This document shows, piece by piece, positions 46,747 through 58,689 of a stretch of 64,000 nucleotides of DNA (positions are counted from its first letter, which is position 1; every line of letters begins with the position of its first letter). The position numbers were made by a program, and so were the translations under genes. The notes beneath the pieces were generated by a model. The model ran no database searches, was not told the DNA's origin, and saw only the letters and a list, made by a program, of their open reading frames with translations. Source of the DNA: Gigantopelta aegis (lineage: Eukaryota > Mollusca > Gastropoda > Neomphalida > Peltospiridae); the NCBI RefSeq assembly GCF_016097555.1, contig NC_054708.1:26186205-26250204 (forward strand), read 5' to 3'.

Positions 46747-49700
46747 ATGTTTAAAAGCCTGCTTGAGCTGCATCGTAGGTTACCTCCCCTACCTCAGGTC
46801 CAGCTGTCACAACCTGTCAAACTCACGGCTTTCACTGTGTCGCTCGGTTTTGCTCTGATTGGGATTCTTGCTGTGTTTTTTCGTCGAAGGAAAGGACGCC
46901 CTGTGAAAAGACCGCCAAAACCTGCTGGTAAACAGAAGACTAGTTCAGTCAACTACCAGCGACTGACAAAGGTTTCAAGTCCTAATGGAGGTATAGCAGT
47001 ATAAAAAGGTTTTTCTAAGACATAAATTAATGCTTGTGATCTGGTGAATCATCTTTTAAAATGTGTCACAAAATTTTGTTCATCTTAGACTAGTTAACAA
47101 AATTCAGCTTTGTTTTTCTGGGGTGAATTTATTATGAAATATATTTTGATCTTTGCAATTTGATAGAACATATAAACTGGTGAGTTATATTTGTATGATC
47201 CTACTTTTAAGATAAACGTATGAATGTTCATTGATTGAGAAATATTAGGTTGATAAATATAAGGCTTTTTTTGTAATGTGTATTTTCAATTGGTTAAACT
47301 TTATTTTTGACCACTAGAAATTAGAATGGGCTAGAGTTGTGCATTTTTAAGGAGTTGTAATTATTTCAGTCACAGGTTAAAAGCTACAATGTGACCATCT
47401 TTGAGACATTGTTTGTATTTTCAGACGTTAGACCACGCAGTCACTGCAGTGATATTAGTGACATCCGCAATCTGATACAACAGCGATCACTGTCATCTTC
47501 CCTGACCAGCCTGGGGGCAGCATCAAGTTCCACTGTGACACACCCTCTTGTTGATACCTCCAAGATGACTCCAGTTCAGCTGTGTGATCAAGGTTAGCAT
47601 GGTAACTAAAGACCTCAGTCTGAAAGTGGTTAATTTAAGCCATTTGATTTAAACACTGGTCAAGGCTAGCTCTGGCACTTGCCAAATTCGCCAGTTGCAA
47701 ATTTCAAAAACAATTAGCAAATTTTATGTTTAATTTGCTGAAATAATTTCATGAAATAAATGATATTTTATTGGAAGTTTCTGCCAGTTATTAAGTTTAG
47801 AAGATAATTTGGCAAAATGTTCTGCTTACCCAGAGCTAACCCTGCTGGTGATTTAATTGTCAAGGACTGACAACCAGAACTATTTGGTTCCACTGCGAAA
47901 ATGAGAGTAATCTACTATATATATTGTTATTATTATCATTGTTATTAGTCCCCTTCATGTTGAATTGGAGAGGACTATAGGAGCTGAAATTTTGAAAATA
48001 GCTGTTGAGATCAATTTTGACTTTTATGGCAGTTGGCCTGTGGGAAGCGCAAATAAAAGATCCCTTGCTGCCTGTCGTAAAAAGAGTAGCCTATGTGGCG
48101 ACAGCGGGTTTCCTCTAAAAACAGTGTCAGAATGACCGTATGTTTGACGTCCAATAGCCGATGATAAGATAAAAAAATCAATGTGCTCTAGTGGCGTCGT
48201 TAAATAAAACAAACTTTACTTTTATGGCAGTTGACTCATTTTTGCCAAGTTATGGCTCTTCAACTTAGAAGATATGAAAAACAATTCACCGGACTTTGTT
48301 TTCCACAGTGCATCAGTATATTGAGCTGAAATTTTGTATATAGCTATATCATGTACTGCTACAAATAAAGGTTGACTTTCATAGTAATTTACCCATTTTT
48401 CACAAACTTATGGCCCTTGAACTTAGAAGACACGAAAATAAATGAATCAATTTGCTTTTTGCTTTTTTGTCAGATGTTGAAATTAGAGTTTCTGAAAATG
48501 TACAACTTTGGATCTAACTAGTTCTGGTTGCAAACCCTCAATATTTTACATTTGTCCATGGATGTTCTGTGATACTGTGTTTCTATTTTCAGGTATGGAG
48601 AGTCTGGCCCATGCGGTATCCTACTGGGAGGAAGGGATTATGAAGCTCACATACCTCAATGATGAGAATGATCAGCCGTACCTAGCAATACCAGTAAACA
48701 AATACAGTCACTCTTAATATATATATGTTATATGTTTTTTATAGAGGAATAGACATCCAGAAGCCAATGATTAATAAATCAATGTGCTCTAGTGGTGTCG
48801 TTAAACAAAACAAACTTACACTTAAACAAAATATAAAATATTTTTGGATAATGTAATTTTAGTCTCCTTTACCTAGGGTGGTGACAATGGTATCAACTTT
48901 TATGTTGAAGTTTTGCGGTTAAACCAGTTTTCTCACAAACTATAAGTCCTAGGTCTCTGGAAACGTGGTTTATAGTTGCACTTATGGATGTCCATCACAG
49001 TGCACCGAAAACATTTAATTTCATAGAATTCTTTGGGGTTTTTTAATGGAAAGCTATATATGGTAGAATCTGCATACAGGTGTTTCTCTTGACTGAGGTG
49101 TGATGCATCCTGCCATGTCAAGAAATAACTACAATGTTTGGTTTTCATTTGGCAACATTTATTGATAGTTTTACGTTCACAAAATAATGTATTTTTATTG
49201 GTGACACCAATAAAGTGTGAAATTTCTGTAGTACCTTCGAGACAATTCGAATGCCCATTCAGCAAAAGCTATGTAAAATCAATTAATGTCAGCAAAGTGT
49301 ATTTTAACTGAAGCAAACTACTAACGTTTTGAATGGCTGGCAGTGTTTCTGTCCGATAGAAATGTTTGGGTATGGTGCTACAGAATTGAAAGCAACCACA
49401 GTCAACAGGCAGTACGAGGGGCCTACCCCTGAAAGAAAATGGGTTAAATTTAGGGATAGGGTTAAGAAAATCATACAGTAATGATAAGAATAATTGATTT
49501 TGTCAAAAGGTCAATTTAAGAAAATAAAATCTGCAAAAACTTTTGGGTATGATGCTATACCCGTTTTACCCTCTGGCAAAAACCCTGGAGCCTGGTTATC
49601 CATTCATAAAATTTAATCTAAAATATTTTATAACATACAGTTAACATCTCCAGCATCAACTACAATCAGTTTACTATCGATAGGCGAGATATTAATTCCA

Positions 49701-51228
49701 CAGAATTCTTTCTCTTTTTTCCAATAGGATACTGACACAGCTGCCTTACAGCACCGCCTTGAACACCTGCTGGACCTTGCGTACCGCATGCAAGACAACT
49801 ACGAGAGAGAGTACGAGAAATATGGCGACCAGGTGGCGCTCGAGTCCGCGCTCTCGGCATTTGCCGAAATGGATCGACTTCTCGAACGAAGGAGTCTGGA
49901 CGACTCATCTAGTGACCATGAGTCATACGTGTCTGCTGCAGACGTGAGTGTTTGTGTTTCCGAGTCGTTCATTCATTTTAATTTAATTTTTGGCTTATCG
50001 CCGATGAAGGTTCAAGAACGCTGTCCTGAGCACATTTCTTAACTTTTTAGAGGGTGGGTTTTTTGTGCGGATTAGTGAGAATCGGAGGAATTAGCGTAGA
50101 ACACTCTTGCATGTTAATTTTAAAAATTATAGAAGTAAAAATAATGTCAGATTTTCGCGTTGTCTAAAAAGGTGATTATTCAAGTGTTGACATATGAAGT
50201 TATTCTCACTTTAGTTTGTATGATGATGATTTCAAGGCTTGAAATATAATATAAATCATAAATCTGGAGGAATTATGTCTGATTCAGTTGATAGTGTAGA
50301 TATTTAAACATATTATATTAACAAAACATTTTAGTCTCTTAAATACTATCAAATATAAAAACAACAAAATACTTAAACCGATTACAACATAAAAACATCT
50401 TTGTACAATTATACCAATTTATGATATACCTGAAGTAAACTAAATTTCTCTGCAGTGTTTTTTTGCTCTGATATTAATATAATGTTTATTTTGCCTCTTT
50501 AGTTGGCCCACCTAGCAGACCTGGAGAGTCAGAAGGAGATGTTGAAGTATTTTCCCCTGTATGAGGCTGGCTTGATGGAGCTCAAGCACAGTAATGTGCC
50601 CTTCCGGTTTCTCAGGTATGAGTGTGAAAAAACACCCCATTGTTTTGTTTAACAACACCACTAGAGCACATTGAGTTATTAATCATCAGCTATTGGATGT
50701 CAAACACTTGGTAATTTTGACATACAGTCTTAGAGAGGAAACTCATTGCATTTTTGCTAATGAAGCAAGGGATCTTTTATATGCAGTTTGCCACAGACAG
50801 GAAAGCACATACCACAGCCGTTGACCAATTGTGGTGCTCTGGTTGGAACCGGAAAAAAAAACCCCAATCAGTTGAATGGATCCGCCAAGGTGGTTCGATC
50901 CTGCGACGCGAGCACTGAACCGACAGCTAAATCCCGCCCCAGTATGAGTGTGATGTAACGTCATTCATAAAATAACATTAGTTATACTCTAACACTGTTC
51001 ACTACTTTGGTAATGGGTTGGTAGAAAAAAACAGTGTGGACAAAAAACCCAGAAAAAAACCTATTTAATAGGGGCCATTTATAAGGTTTGATCAGTTCAT
51101 AGCAAATGCTATGTATTTAATGTAATTATAAGTGATTTCAACATTGAAAGCTGAATATGTAGACTCTGAAGTGCAGAAATATCAGTGACATAATCAGGGG
51201 AGGGGCCATGGGATCTTCATTGATCTGC

Positions 51229-51276
<48 letters not shown>

Positions 51277-54200
51277 ACCCAACAACACAATTCATAAACT
51301 GTGGTTGTCCCTAAGTATGGGTGCCCTCCCATTGTAAAATCCAGGCTACACCAATGAGAAAGATGACTAGATCAATGCCTATAAAAGGTTATCTTAAGTT
51401 ATACAAACATCTTGAACAGTGAGTCTATAAAAGGTGGTCATTGTTTTAAGCATTCTCATTGCATAGCCAGTTTCAAATTAAGAAGTTTTTGTGGATCGGT
51501 ATTAGGATTCTTTGCCTTTGTTTAAACTTGCATCTCGTTGCAGCCAGTGCACCATGACTGGTATCTCAAAGGCTATGGTATGTGCTATCCTGTTTGTGGG
51601 AAAGTGCATATAAAAGATCCCTTGCTACATTAGGAAAAATGTAGCAGATTTCCTCTGATGACTACGTGTCAGAATTACCAAATGTTTGACATCCAATAGC
51701 TGATGATTAATTAGTCAATATGCTCTAGTGGTGTCGTTAAACCAAAACAAAGTCTTGTTTAAACTTTGAAATCAAATATTGACGTTCTGGTACTAAATTT
51801 AAAAAAAATATATACTTTTTGGGGGTAAATTGCTTATAGTTTTATAGCTTCTTGTAATGTGTATTATTTCAATACAAGATGAAACGCCTACATGTATGAC
51901 TGTAGAATGGTATTGGTACACATGCACACTGCTGTGGTATTGCCTCATAACAAATTTTCTTTTTCAGAACTGAAATGGCTGAATGTCTTTCTGATACAGA
52001 GTTTTTAGCCAAGTTATTTGGAGTGCGTTTAGCATTTGATGTAAGTATGTGATATTCAGTGATACTTCACAAAACTGAACCCACACAGAACCTGAATTCT
52101 ATCTAAACTGAACATTTTACACAGTCCTTTAATTAATTTGACTTTTAACTCTAAAATTCACAGGAAACTCCTCCCTTAATATCGAACCAATAATCTGGTC
52201 TCACTTTGTATAATCGGTGGGAATTTTGCTTCTGACTTAACTGACACTCTTGTTGGTATTTGATAAAGGAACAAAGTTTGCTGTGTGTAAATCTAAGTTC
52301 CTGTTAGCCACTTCTAAGGATTAAAATTTGTTTGAATATCTAACAAACATTGTTTAGGTCATTTCCCATTTTCGATGAGCAGTTGGTCTTGGTAATGTGA
52401 TTAACACTCAATGATACAGACCCATGAATGATAATTTTCACTCATTGGCCAGCTTGAACTTTGTACTCCAGCAATGGAGTGTGGTGTTTACTGTCTTTGT
52501 TGGAAAGTGAATATTAAAAAAGCAAATAGCTCACTGAACCCTATCTGACAAAAGCAGGTTTCTTTTCTTCTACTATATGTCAGAAATATGATATATGCTT
52601 GATATCTAATGTCCATTCAGATTAACACTCCTTTCGATTTGTAATTTCCTTTCAGACTTTACTTCAGAGTACAGAAAAGCGGAACTGGTTTTCATCCATG
52701 GGTAGAAAATTACTTTCCGATATGCTGATCCAAGCCGACAAGGCAAGTATTGATATTATGCACTGTAATTGACAATAGTTTTGAAAGAATTTCGTCAACA
52801 GAGCACAATCTGCTGGTCCAATTATTACCAGCATGTTACATTTATTTAGAATTCTTTAGTAAATTTGGATTAAAAAATACTGACAGAGCTTATGGTAGCA
52901 TTATTAGTCCCCTGTCGGTCCAACCAGAGGGTTATAGGTTTTGTTTCTGTCAGTTTGTTTATCTGTCCCACATATAGTTCTCCAGATAATTTTTTCAGAA
53001 TTCGTCAAGAGGTTTGACTTTCATGGGGTTTTATCCATTTTTGACAGAGTTATGGCTAGATTAAGTTTTCATTTTCATGAGAATTTATTCAAGGAACATG
53101 ACTGTTGATAAATGGAATTTATGAATGTTTCACAGAGTTATGGACCTTGAACTGAGGAGATTATGAAGATTTGTTAGGCCCAGTAGGGGACATGTATTGC
53201 TTTAGCAGTACTTTCATAATGCTTGTTTTCTTTTTGAGCTGTCCGTATTCGAATTAAAGAGATACTTGATAATAAAATTAATGTAAAGTGCCTTACCAGC
53301 TTGTACTATTATAATAATGAAATATAATTTCCGATGTGTGTTGTGTTTATGTGAGTATTGTTTGATGATCAAATGTTATTAATCGTCTGGAATCCAAAAT
53401 AGATAGTGTATCACTTAGAACGGATAAATTAGAGTGATTATGCATTGTCAGGTATTGCAGTAAACGTTTTAGAGATTTTAAATAAAATATAGTATTATTT
53501 CTGTGGAGTAGAGACTGAATACTTTTAACTGATAAATTTTGAGGTTCCTCAAAATAAGTATGCCATTATTTTTTATCAGAATCTTCATAATGGATATGAA
53601 GATTTATTTATTTTAATTTTATAGTGAATATTAACAAGCTGTTTTAAAAAATATTTCATATTTGTTTTACAGGATCCTGAAGACTTTTATGTGGCGTATG
53701 ACAAGTGTATTGATTTTGTGGCCGATGCCGACAACTGGGTCAAAATAGAGGAAGAGCTGAAAGGGAGAGGGGTGTGTATTTTCAATAAGGGAGGGTTTTT
53801 TTTTTTATAAGGATATGTATTTTTAATATTTAAAGGGTTGTTTATTTATAATAGGGAGCAAAATATAAATTTTTAATAGGCTAAGGGGGAGGGGTGTGTA
53901 TTTTAATGATATATTTTTTAAAAAGGGTAAAATGTGTGTATTTAGAATTGAATGTGTTATGATTATGGGGTTTGTTTTTTAATGTCTGGTATTAGTATAT
54001 TTGTGGTGTTGAGAACTAGCTCAGTTGGTAGAGCGCTCACCTGCGGTACTTTGTTCACAGGATCAAACCTCTTCAGTGGATCCATTCTCTGATTGGGTTT
54101 TTCAGTACCAACCAGTGCCCAACGACTTGATATATCAAAAACTGTGGTATGTGCTGTCCTGTCTGTGGGAAAGTGCATATAAAAAATCTCTTGCCACTAA

Positions 54201-57200
54201 TGGAAAAATGTAGTGAGTTTCCTCTGAAGACTACAAGTAAAAATTACCACATACATGTATTTGACATCATTGTGCTCTGGTCTACAGGCTGGTAGGTACT
54301 GGGTTTGGATCCCAGTCGAGGCATGGGATTTTTAATCCAGATACCGACTCCAAACCCTGAGCAAGGCTCAGTGGGTAGGTGTAAACCACTTGCACCGACC
54401 AGTGATCCATAACTGGTTCATCAAAGGCCATGGTTTGTGCTATCCTGCCTGTGGGAAGCGCAGATAAAAGATCCCTTGCTGCTAATCGGAAGAGTAGCCC
54501 ATGTAGTGGCGACAGCGGGTTTCCTCTCAAAATCTGTGTGGTCCTTAACCATATATCTGACGCCATATAACCGTAAATAAAATGTGTTGAGTGCGTCGTT
54601 AAATAAAACATTTCTTTCTTTCTTTCAATGTGCTCTAGTGGTGTCATAAAACAAAACAAACTTTAAACGTTTGTATTCTTTTTAAAGAATAGTTTTTAGA
54701 ACACATGTCAGGACCTATTAGTGTGACAGTGTATGCACGTTAGCAGCTTCATTTCACAAAGTGTTTGGATTTTTCTGTAATGTGTCACAGTGGTGGTTTC
54801 AGAAACTCGTACCAGATGCACATAAAACAGGTGTGCAATTTGTCCTTTTATGAGGCACTGTTGCTTCTAATGAGAGGTTTGTGGGGATGGGGTGTAATAT
54901 AATATATAGTTGTATAAATTTCTAAAACTGCTATTCTCATGATCTGTCACGTTTATTTGCCAAATTATTCTCTCATTTTAGTGTTTTAACAGATTTCATT
55001 TTAACATTTCATTTTCAATTCAGGTAAAAGTAATGTCTTTTTATGACATTGTTTTGGATTTCATCATGATGGATGCGTTTGATGATTTAGAGAATCCCCC
55101 GCGGTCAGTGACCGCCGTGGTACAGAACAGGTGGCTGTCCAATGGCTTTAAAGAAACGGTAAGCGACCTTGACATTGTACAGGACAGGTGACAATGAAAT
55201 CTGTGAGGTAACATGATTTGATTGGTCACTGGAAAACGTTTGCTTTTAATATAGGGATAGGCACATGCATTTTTAATAGTTAAAGAGTTGTTTATTTTTA
55301 ATAGGGAGCAAGATATACATTTTTTATTGGCTAAGGGGGAGGGGTGTGTATTTTAATGATATATTTTTTTAAAAGGGTAAAATGTGTGTATTTAGAATTG
55401 GATGTGTTATGATTTTGGGGTTTGTTTTTTGATGTCTGGTATTTGTATATTTGTGGTGTTGAGAACTAGCTCAGTTGGTAGAGCGCTCACCTGCGGTACT
55501 TTGGTCTAATGGCTTTAAAGAAACAGTAAGCAACCTTGACATTGTACAGGACAGGTGACAGTGAAATCTGTGAGGTAACATGATTCAATTGGTCACCGGA
55601 AAACATTGCTACCAACATGGTACATTTAGGAACTCAGTGCTGTTACTGGCAGGTGACTTTGAAACCTGTTGTGTAGTATGTAATTTGATTTCCGGGATGC
55701 TACCAGCTTCTTTGTTCCTGTAGAATAGCCATAATTAAAATAAAAGCTATGTTTTCATCCCAATATTTTTCAAAATTGTGTGTGTGTAGGGGTCTAATTT
55801 TGTTATATATATATATATATTTTTTTTTTTGGCCAGTAAAGAAAATGGCAGCCTCCTTTATCCTTGGAGCAGATGGAGTTGAAAATCTGGGATTTATTTT
55901 ATTATAATTACAAACGTCATAATTATATGATTTACTCTATTCTGATTGCATGATGTCACTATAAAAAAAACCTGAATGTTATCATTTGATAAACCTCAGA
56001 AAATTATGTCATAAGTCAAATGTGATGACATTACATAAAACAGGTCATGAAAAGGAAGTTAGAAACTGATTTTTGTGTATTTTAACTAAATAGAAACTGT
56101 GTTGTTTGTAATTATAAAAATTGTTTGCCATTTTTATGTGAATTTATCGATGTACAACAGTCACAAATTTAGTATTAAATTTATTTTTTACTGTTATACA
56201 TCAATAAATTCACCAAAAATTACAAACAATTCCTGTATGGGCTATAATACATGTATCATGGTGATGGTAACTTCTATTCCTCAGGGGTGGGAATTCTTGG
56301 ATCAGCTCATGGAACATTGTATTTTCCTCGCATTTTAATCATCCTTTCCTCCAAAATGTGTCAGATGGCACAGATTTTAACCTAGGATTTCAAGAATTTC
56401 CAGGACCCCTCTAGATTTCCTCTGTTTTTTTACAGTTTACCAATTCCCACCCCTGATCCCTACTGTTTTATTAATATGGACAATTGCAGTTGAAATTATT
56501 GTTACCTGTTATTATTTGTAATATTTTGTAGTATTGTTAACAGGTTAATTGTGTGTTATATCATTACATATTGTTCATCTTATAATTAATTTTGTTTTAC
56601 TTTTAGGCATTGGCAACAGCTGTTTGGTCAGTAATTAAGGCAAAGAGGAGAATGTTGAAGGTATGGAATCTGAAAAATACCAGACATCCTTGTGTTTTTC
56701 ATTCTTATCAGTAACTTACTATATGCTATTAAATGAGCTTCTCTTTCATGTCCAAATGACATATAATTTCCATTTGACATAAGCTTTTTAGCAATTGATA
56801 AAAATAATTTATTCCACATGGGATATAAATGAAATAGTAGTGAGTTTGATATTCTATTTGTTATCTAATAATTCTGTGTTTTAAACAATGTGGCCCAGGA
56901 AAATGGTATGTCATGGTAATTGACAATGTATGTATGTGTAATATACTTGTGGAAATAAATAAGTGAATACATGGAATTGGAGATCAAATTTAATTTACTA
57001 CTAGCATAATAGTATCTATATTTCAAACTTAGTCGTAATGTGTAATTAAATGCCAGTAGAGTTGAACTCATTGCCAGTAACGTGGTCAGACTTCTGATAC
57101 TATGAATTGAGTGTTGTGGTTGCAGTCACTATTTGATGTTACTATTTGTTTGATCACTTATTTTTTTCCTGTTGGTATAGATTTTATTAAAGTTTGTTTT

Positions 57201-58689
57201 GTTTAACAACACCACTAGAGCACATTGATTTATTAATCATTGGCTATTGAATGTCAAACATATAGTCATTTTGACAGTCATACAGAGAAAACTCGCTACA
57301 TTGTTCCATTAGTAACAAGGGATCTTTTATACGCACCATCCCACAGACAGGATAGCACATACCACAGCCTTTGATAAACCAGTCGTGGTGCACTGGCTGT
57401 GATGAGAAATAGCCCAATGGACCCACAGACGGGGATCGATCACAGACCGACCACACATCAAACTGGGCTATGTCCTGCCCCTAGATTATATTAATGACTA
57501 GATAATGCAGTTTCTAGATGAAAACAATTTTCTGTTTCAGTATTCCGATGGGTTCATTTCTCACTTCTACGGTATCACAGAACACATCACACCAGTTTTG
57601 GCCTGGGGATTCTTGGGACCAGATTCCGATGTCAAACAGCTGTGCCACTTTTTCAGAGTAAGTTTGTCTAGATTTCATTTCATGTCCAGTTTCAAAATTA
57701 CCTAAGAGCCTTAATGGAAATATAAACCTATAAAGATGTCTTTTTTTTCTGTTTCAATGATTGTGATGAATTATGTTATATGTTTAAGAACTGTAAATTC
57801 TATAAATTAAGGCATGAGGCTTGCATCATTATATATAAAATTTACATTTTGACTAGTTCCCATTTAATCACATTCATTTAACACCAAGTGCAAAAACCAG
57901 TCTAGTGAGCATTTCATAACCCGACAAAGAGTTTGCATGTTGAAAAGAAAGAAAGAAATGTTTTATTTACTGTAATGACACTCTCAATAGTTGATAAACT
58001 CTCATAACAAACCAAACAGCATTGTTAATTAAGATAGAATGAATCTTTATTATGTTCTTTTAATATTTAGTGACATTGTTCTTGCTGACATTTTTCTGTT
58101 CTGTCTTTAAACTGTCTGTTATGTACCAGTAGCAGATTAGGTCCCAGTGGACTGTCCCAAATATTTGATGGGCTGTTTGGGCCAATCCATAAGCTCGACT
58201 AGAGGAAAATCTTTAGGCTCAGAGGTCAGGTTACATATTCATGAAAAAGAGAAAACAATCAATTTTTTTCTATGTACAGTTTTATAAAGATTGTTACATT
58301 GATTTCTTGATTCTCGCTCCAGCTGGTATATCAAAGGCCATGGTATGTGCTTTCCTGTCTATGGGATGGTGCATGCTTGCTGCTAATTGAAAAAGAGTAG
58401 CCCATGAAGTGGCGACAGCGGGTTTCCTCCCTCAATATCTGTGTGGTCCTTAACCATATAACCGTAAATAAAATATGCTGAGTGCGTCATTAAATGAACC
58501 ATTTCCTTCATTTCGATTTCTGGACTCGTTTCTTTTTTACAGGGTTTGATAGTGGGATTTATTAGTGATATCTTCAGTTTCGAATGTTCGAGATACACGA
58601 CTGTTGAAGCTCTTGCAGAAGACATTTTGAAGAATGCCAAAGTTAAGAGCAAAATTGCGTCCCAGAGACTTTCTCCATCTTTATTATAG
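46747..58689 (+). CDS. MIGA: Mitoguardin (MIGA1/MIGA2 family)
   Basis: A mitochondrial outer-membrane protein promoting mitochondrial fusion and ER contact. Coding exons: 46747-46990, 47425-47592, 48593-48693, 49728-49943, 50503-50615, 51968-52040, 52656-52742, 53673-53774, 55024-55158, 56607-56660, 57541-57657, 58543-58689 (stop TAG). Phases match throughout; about 518 residues against about 590-630 in vertebrates. Residues about 25-46 (LTAFTVSLGFALIGILAVFF) form a membrane anchor followed by RRRKGRPVKR. Near residue 240 DHESYVSAAD fits a FFAT-like VAP-binding motif. The C-terminal half carries family signatures MSFYDIVLDFI, DAFDDLENPP, NRWLS, FKETALATAVWSVIKAKRR, DGFISHFYGITEH and EALAEDIL. 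One intron (52743-53672) starts GC. The end of exon 8 is uncertain: an extra A in 53760-53763 changes LKGRG to LKRERG unless the donor is GT at 53775. The start is the first ATG in frame; a 5' UTR exon is likely. Confidence 0.95.
47662..47844. mobile_element. ~183-bp MITE (AGCTAGCTCTGG family)
   Basis: AAGGCTAGCTCTGGCACTTG left, CCCAGAGCTAACCCTG right. In a mitoguardin intron. Confidence 0.8.
47945..48450 (+). mobile_element. Dispersed AGTCCCC repeat, split by a SINE
   Basis: TAGTCCCCTTCATG ... GGAGAGGACTATAGGAGC opens it; downstream come CATTTTTGCCAAGTTATGGC and the related CACAAACTTATGGCCC. A second copy is at 52905-53220. Removing 48036-48217 restores continuity. Confidence 0.65.
48036..48217 (+). 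mobile_element. SINE, GTTAAATAAAAC-like tail, 16-bp target duplication
   Basis: ACTTTTATGGCAGTTG at 48020-48035 and 48218-48233. 5' truncated: begins GCCTGTGGGAAGCGC; its tail mixes CCAATAGCCGATGAT with GTCGTTAAATAAAAC. Confidence 0.93.
48757..48823 (+). mobile_element. SINE tail fragment
   Basis: ATTAATAAATCAATGTGCTC, then GTGTCGTTAAACAAAAC, about 65 bases after the mitoguardin exon at 48593-48693. Confidence 0.8.
50628..50941 (-). mobile_element. SINE at a mitoguardin splice donor
   Basis: GTATGAGTGTGA occurs at 50616-50627, where it is the donor of exon 50503-50615, and again at 50942-50953. Between them is a full minus-strand SINE of the GTTAAACAAA type (tail TTTAACAACACCACTAGAG, head GCTAAATCCCGCCCC). 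Confidence 0.95.
51231..51274. repeat. (CA)n microsatellite
   Basis: About 22 CA units in a mitoguardin intron. Confidence 0.98.
51531..51754 (+). mobile_element. SINE, GTTAAACAAA-tail type, 12-bp target duplication
   Basis: TTGTTTAAACTT at 51519-51530 and 51755-51766. 5' truncated at GCATCTCGTTGCAGCC; core AAAAGATCCCTTGCTAC. Confidence 0.93.
52905..53220 (+). mobile_element. Dispersed AGTCCCC repeat, second copy
   Basis: TTAGTCCCCTGTCGGTCC, ACCAGAGGGTTATAGG, then TTGACAGAGTTATGGC and AGTAGGGGACATGTATTGC. Its opening words match the unit of the 35-bp array at 62594-63965. Confidence 0.65.
53815..54059. repeat. Source block of an intronic segmental duplication
   Basis: About 245 bases from GGATATGTATTTTTAATA to CACCTGCGGTACTTTG, repeated with about 5-8% difference at 55262-55504. 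Confidence 0.9.
54014..54650 (+). mobile_element. SINE interrupted by a second SINE
   Basis: The head and body (GAACTAGCTCAGTTGGTAG, CTGTCCTGTCTGTGGG) run to about 54282 and the tail resumes at 54627 (AATGTGCTCTAGTGGTGTC). The inner copy 54283-54626 is a CCGGCCTCGG-type SINE with truncated head. The edges CATTGTGCTCTGGT and CAATGTGCTCTAGT look like a diverged target duplication. Confidence 0.88.
55262..55604. repeat. Two-part intronic duplication including an exon end
   Basis: 55262-55504 copies 53815-54059; 55504-55604 copies 55137-55236, that is, the last 22 bases of a mitoguardin exon (NGFKET), its donor and 78 bases of intron. In the copy the donor reads AAACAGTAAGC instead of AAACGGTAAGC. 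Confidence 0.92.
55890..56245. mobile_element. Fold-back element, second copy
   Basis: TTATTATAATTACAAACGTC, ATTCTGATTGCATGATGTCAC and the hairpin with TTTATCGATGTACAACAGTC against ACTGTTATACATCAATAAA, as at 23515-24125. Confidence 0.7.
57191..57481 (-). mobile_element. SINE, GTTAAACAAA-tail type, 13-bp target duplication
   Basis: TAGATTTTATTAA (57178-57190) and TAGATTATATTAA (57482-57494). It ends 59 bases before the mitoguardin exon at 57541. Confidence 0.9.
57945..57988 (-). mobile_element. SINE 3' end fragment
   Basis: AGAAAGAAAGAAATGTTTTA followed by a disrupted AATGACACTCTC. Confidence 0.65.
58314..58517 (+). mobile_element. SINE, GTTAAATAAAAC-tail type, 5' truncated
   Basis: CTCGCTCCAGCTGGTATATC start, AGTAGCCCATGAAGTGGCGA core, ATTAAATGAACCATTTCC tail; ends 25 bases before the last mitoguardin exon. 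Confidence 0.85.
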
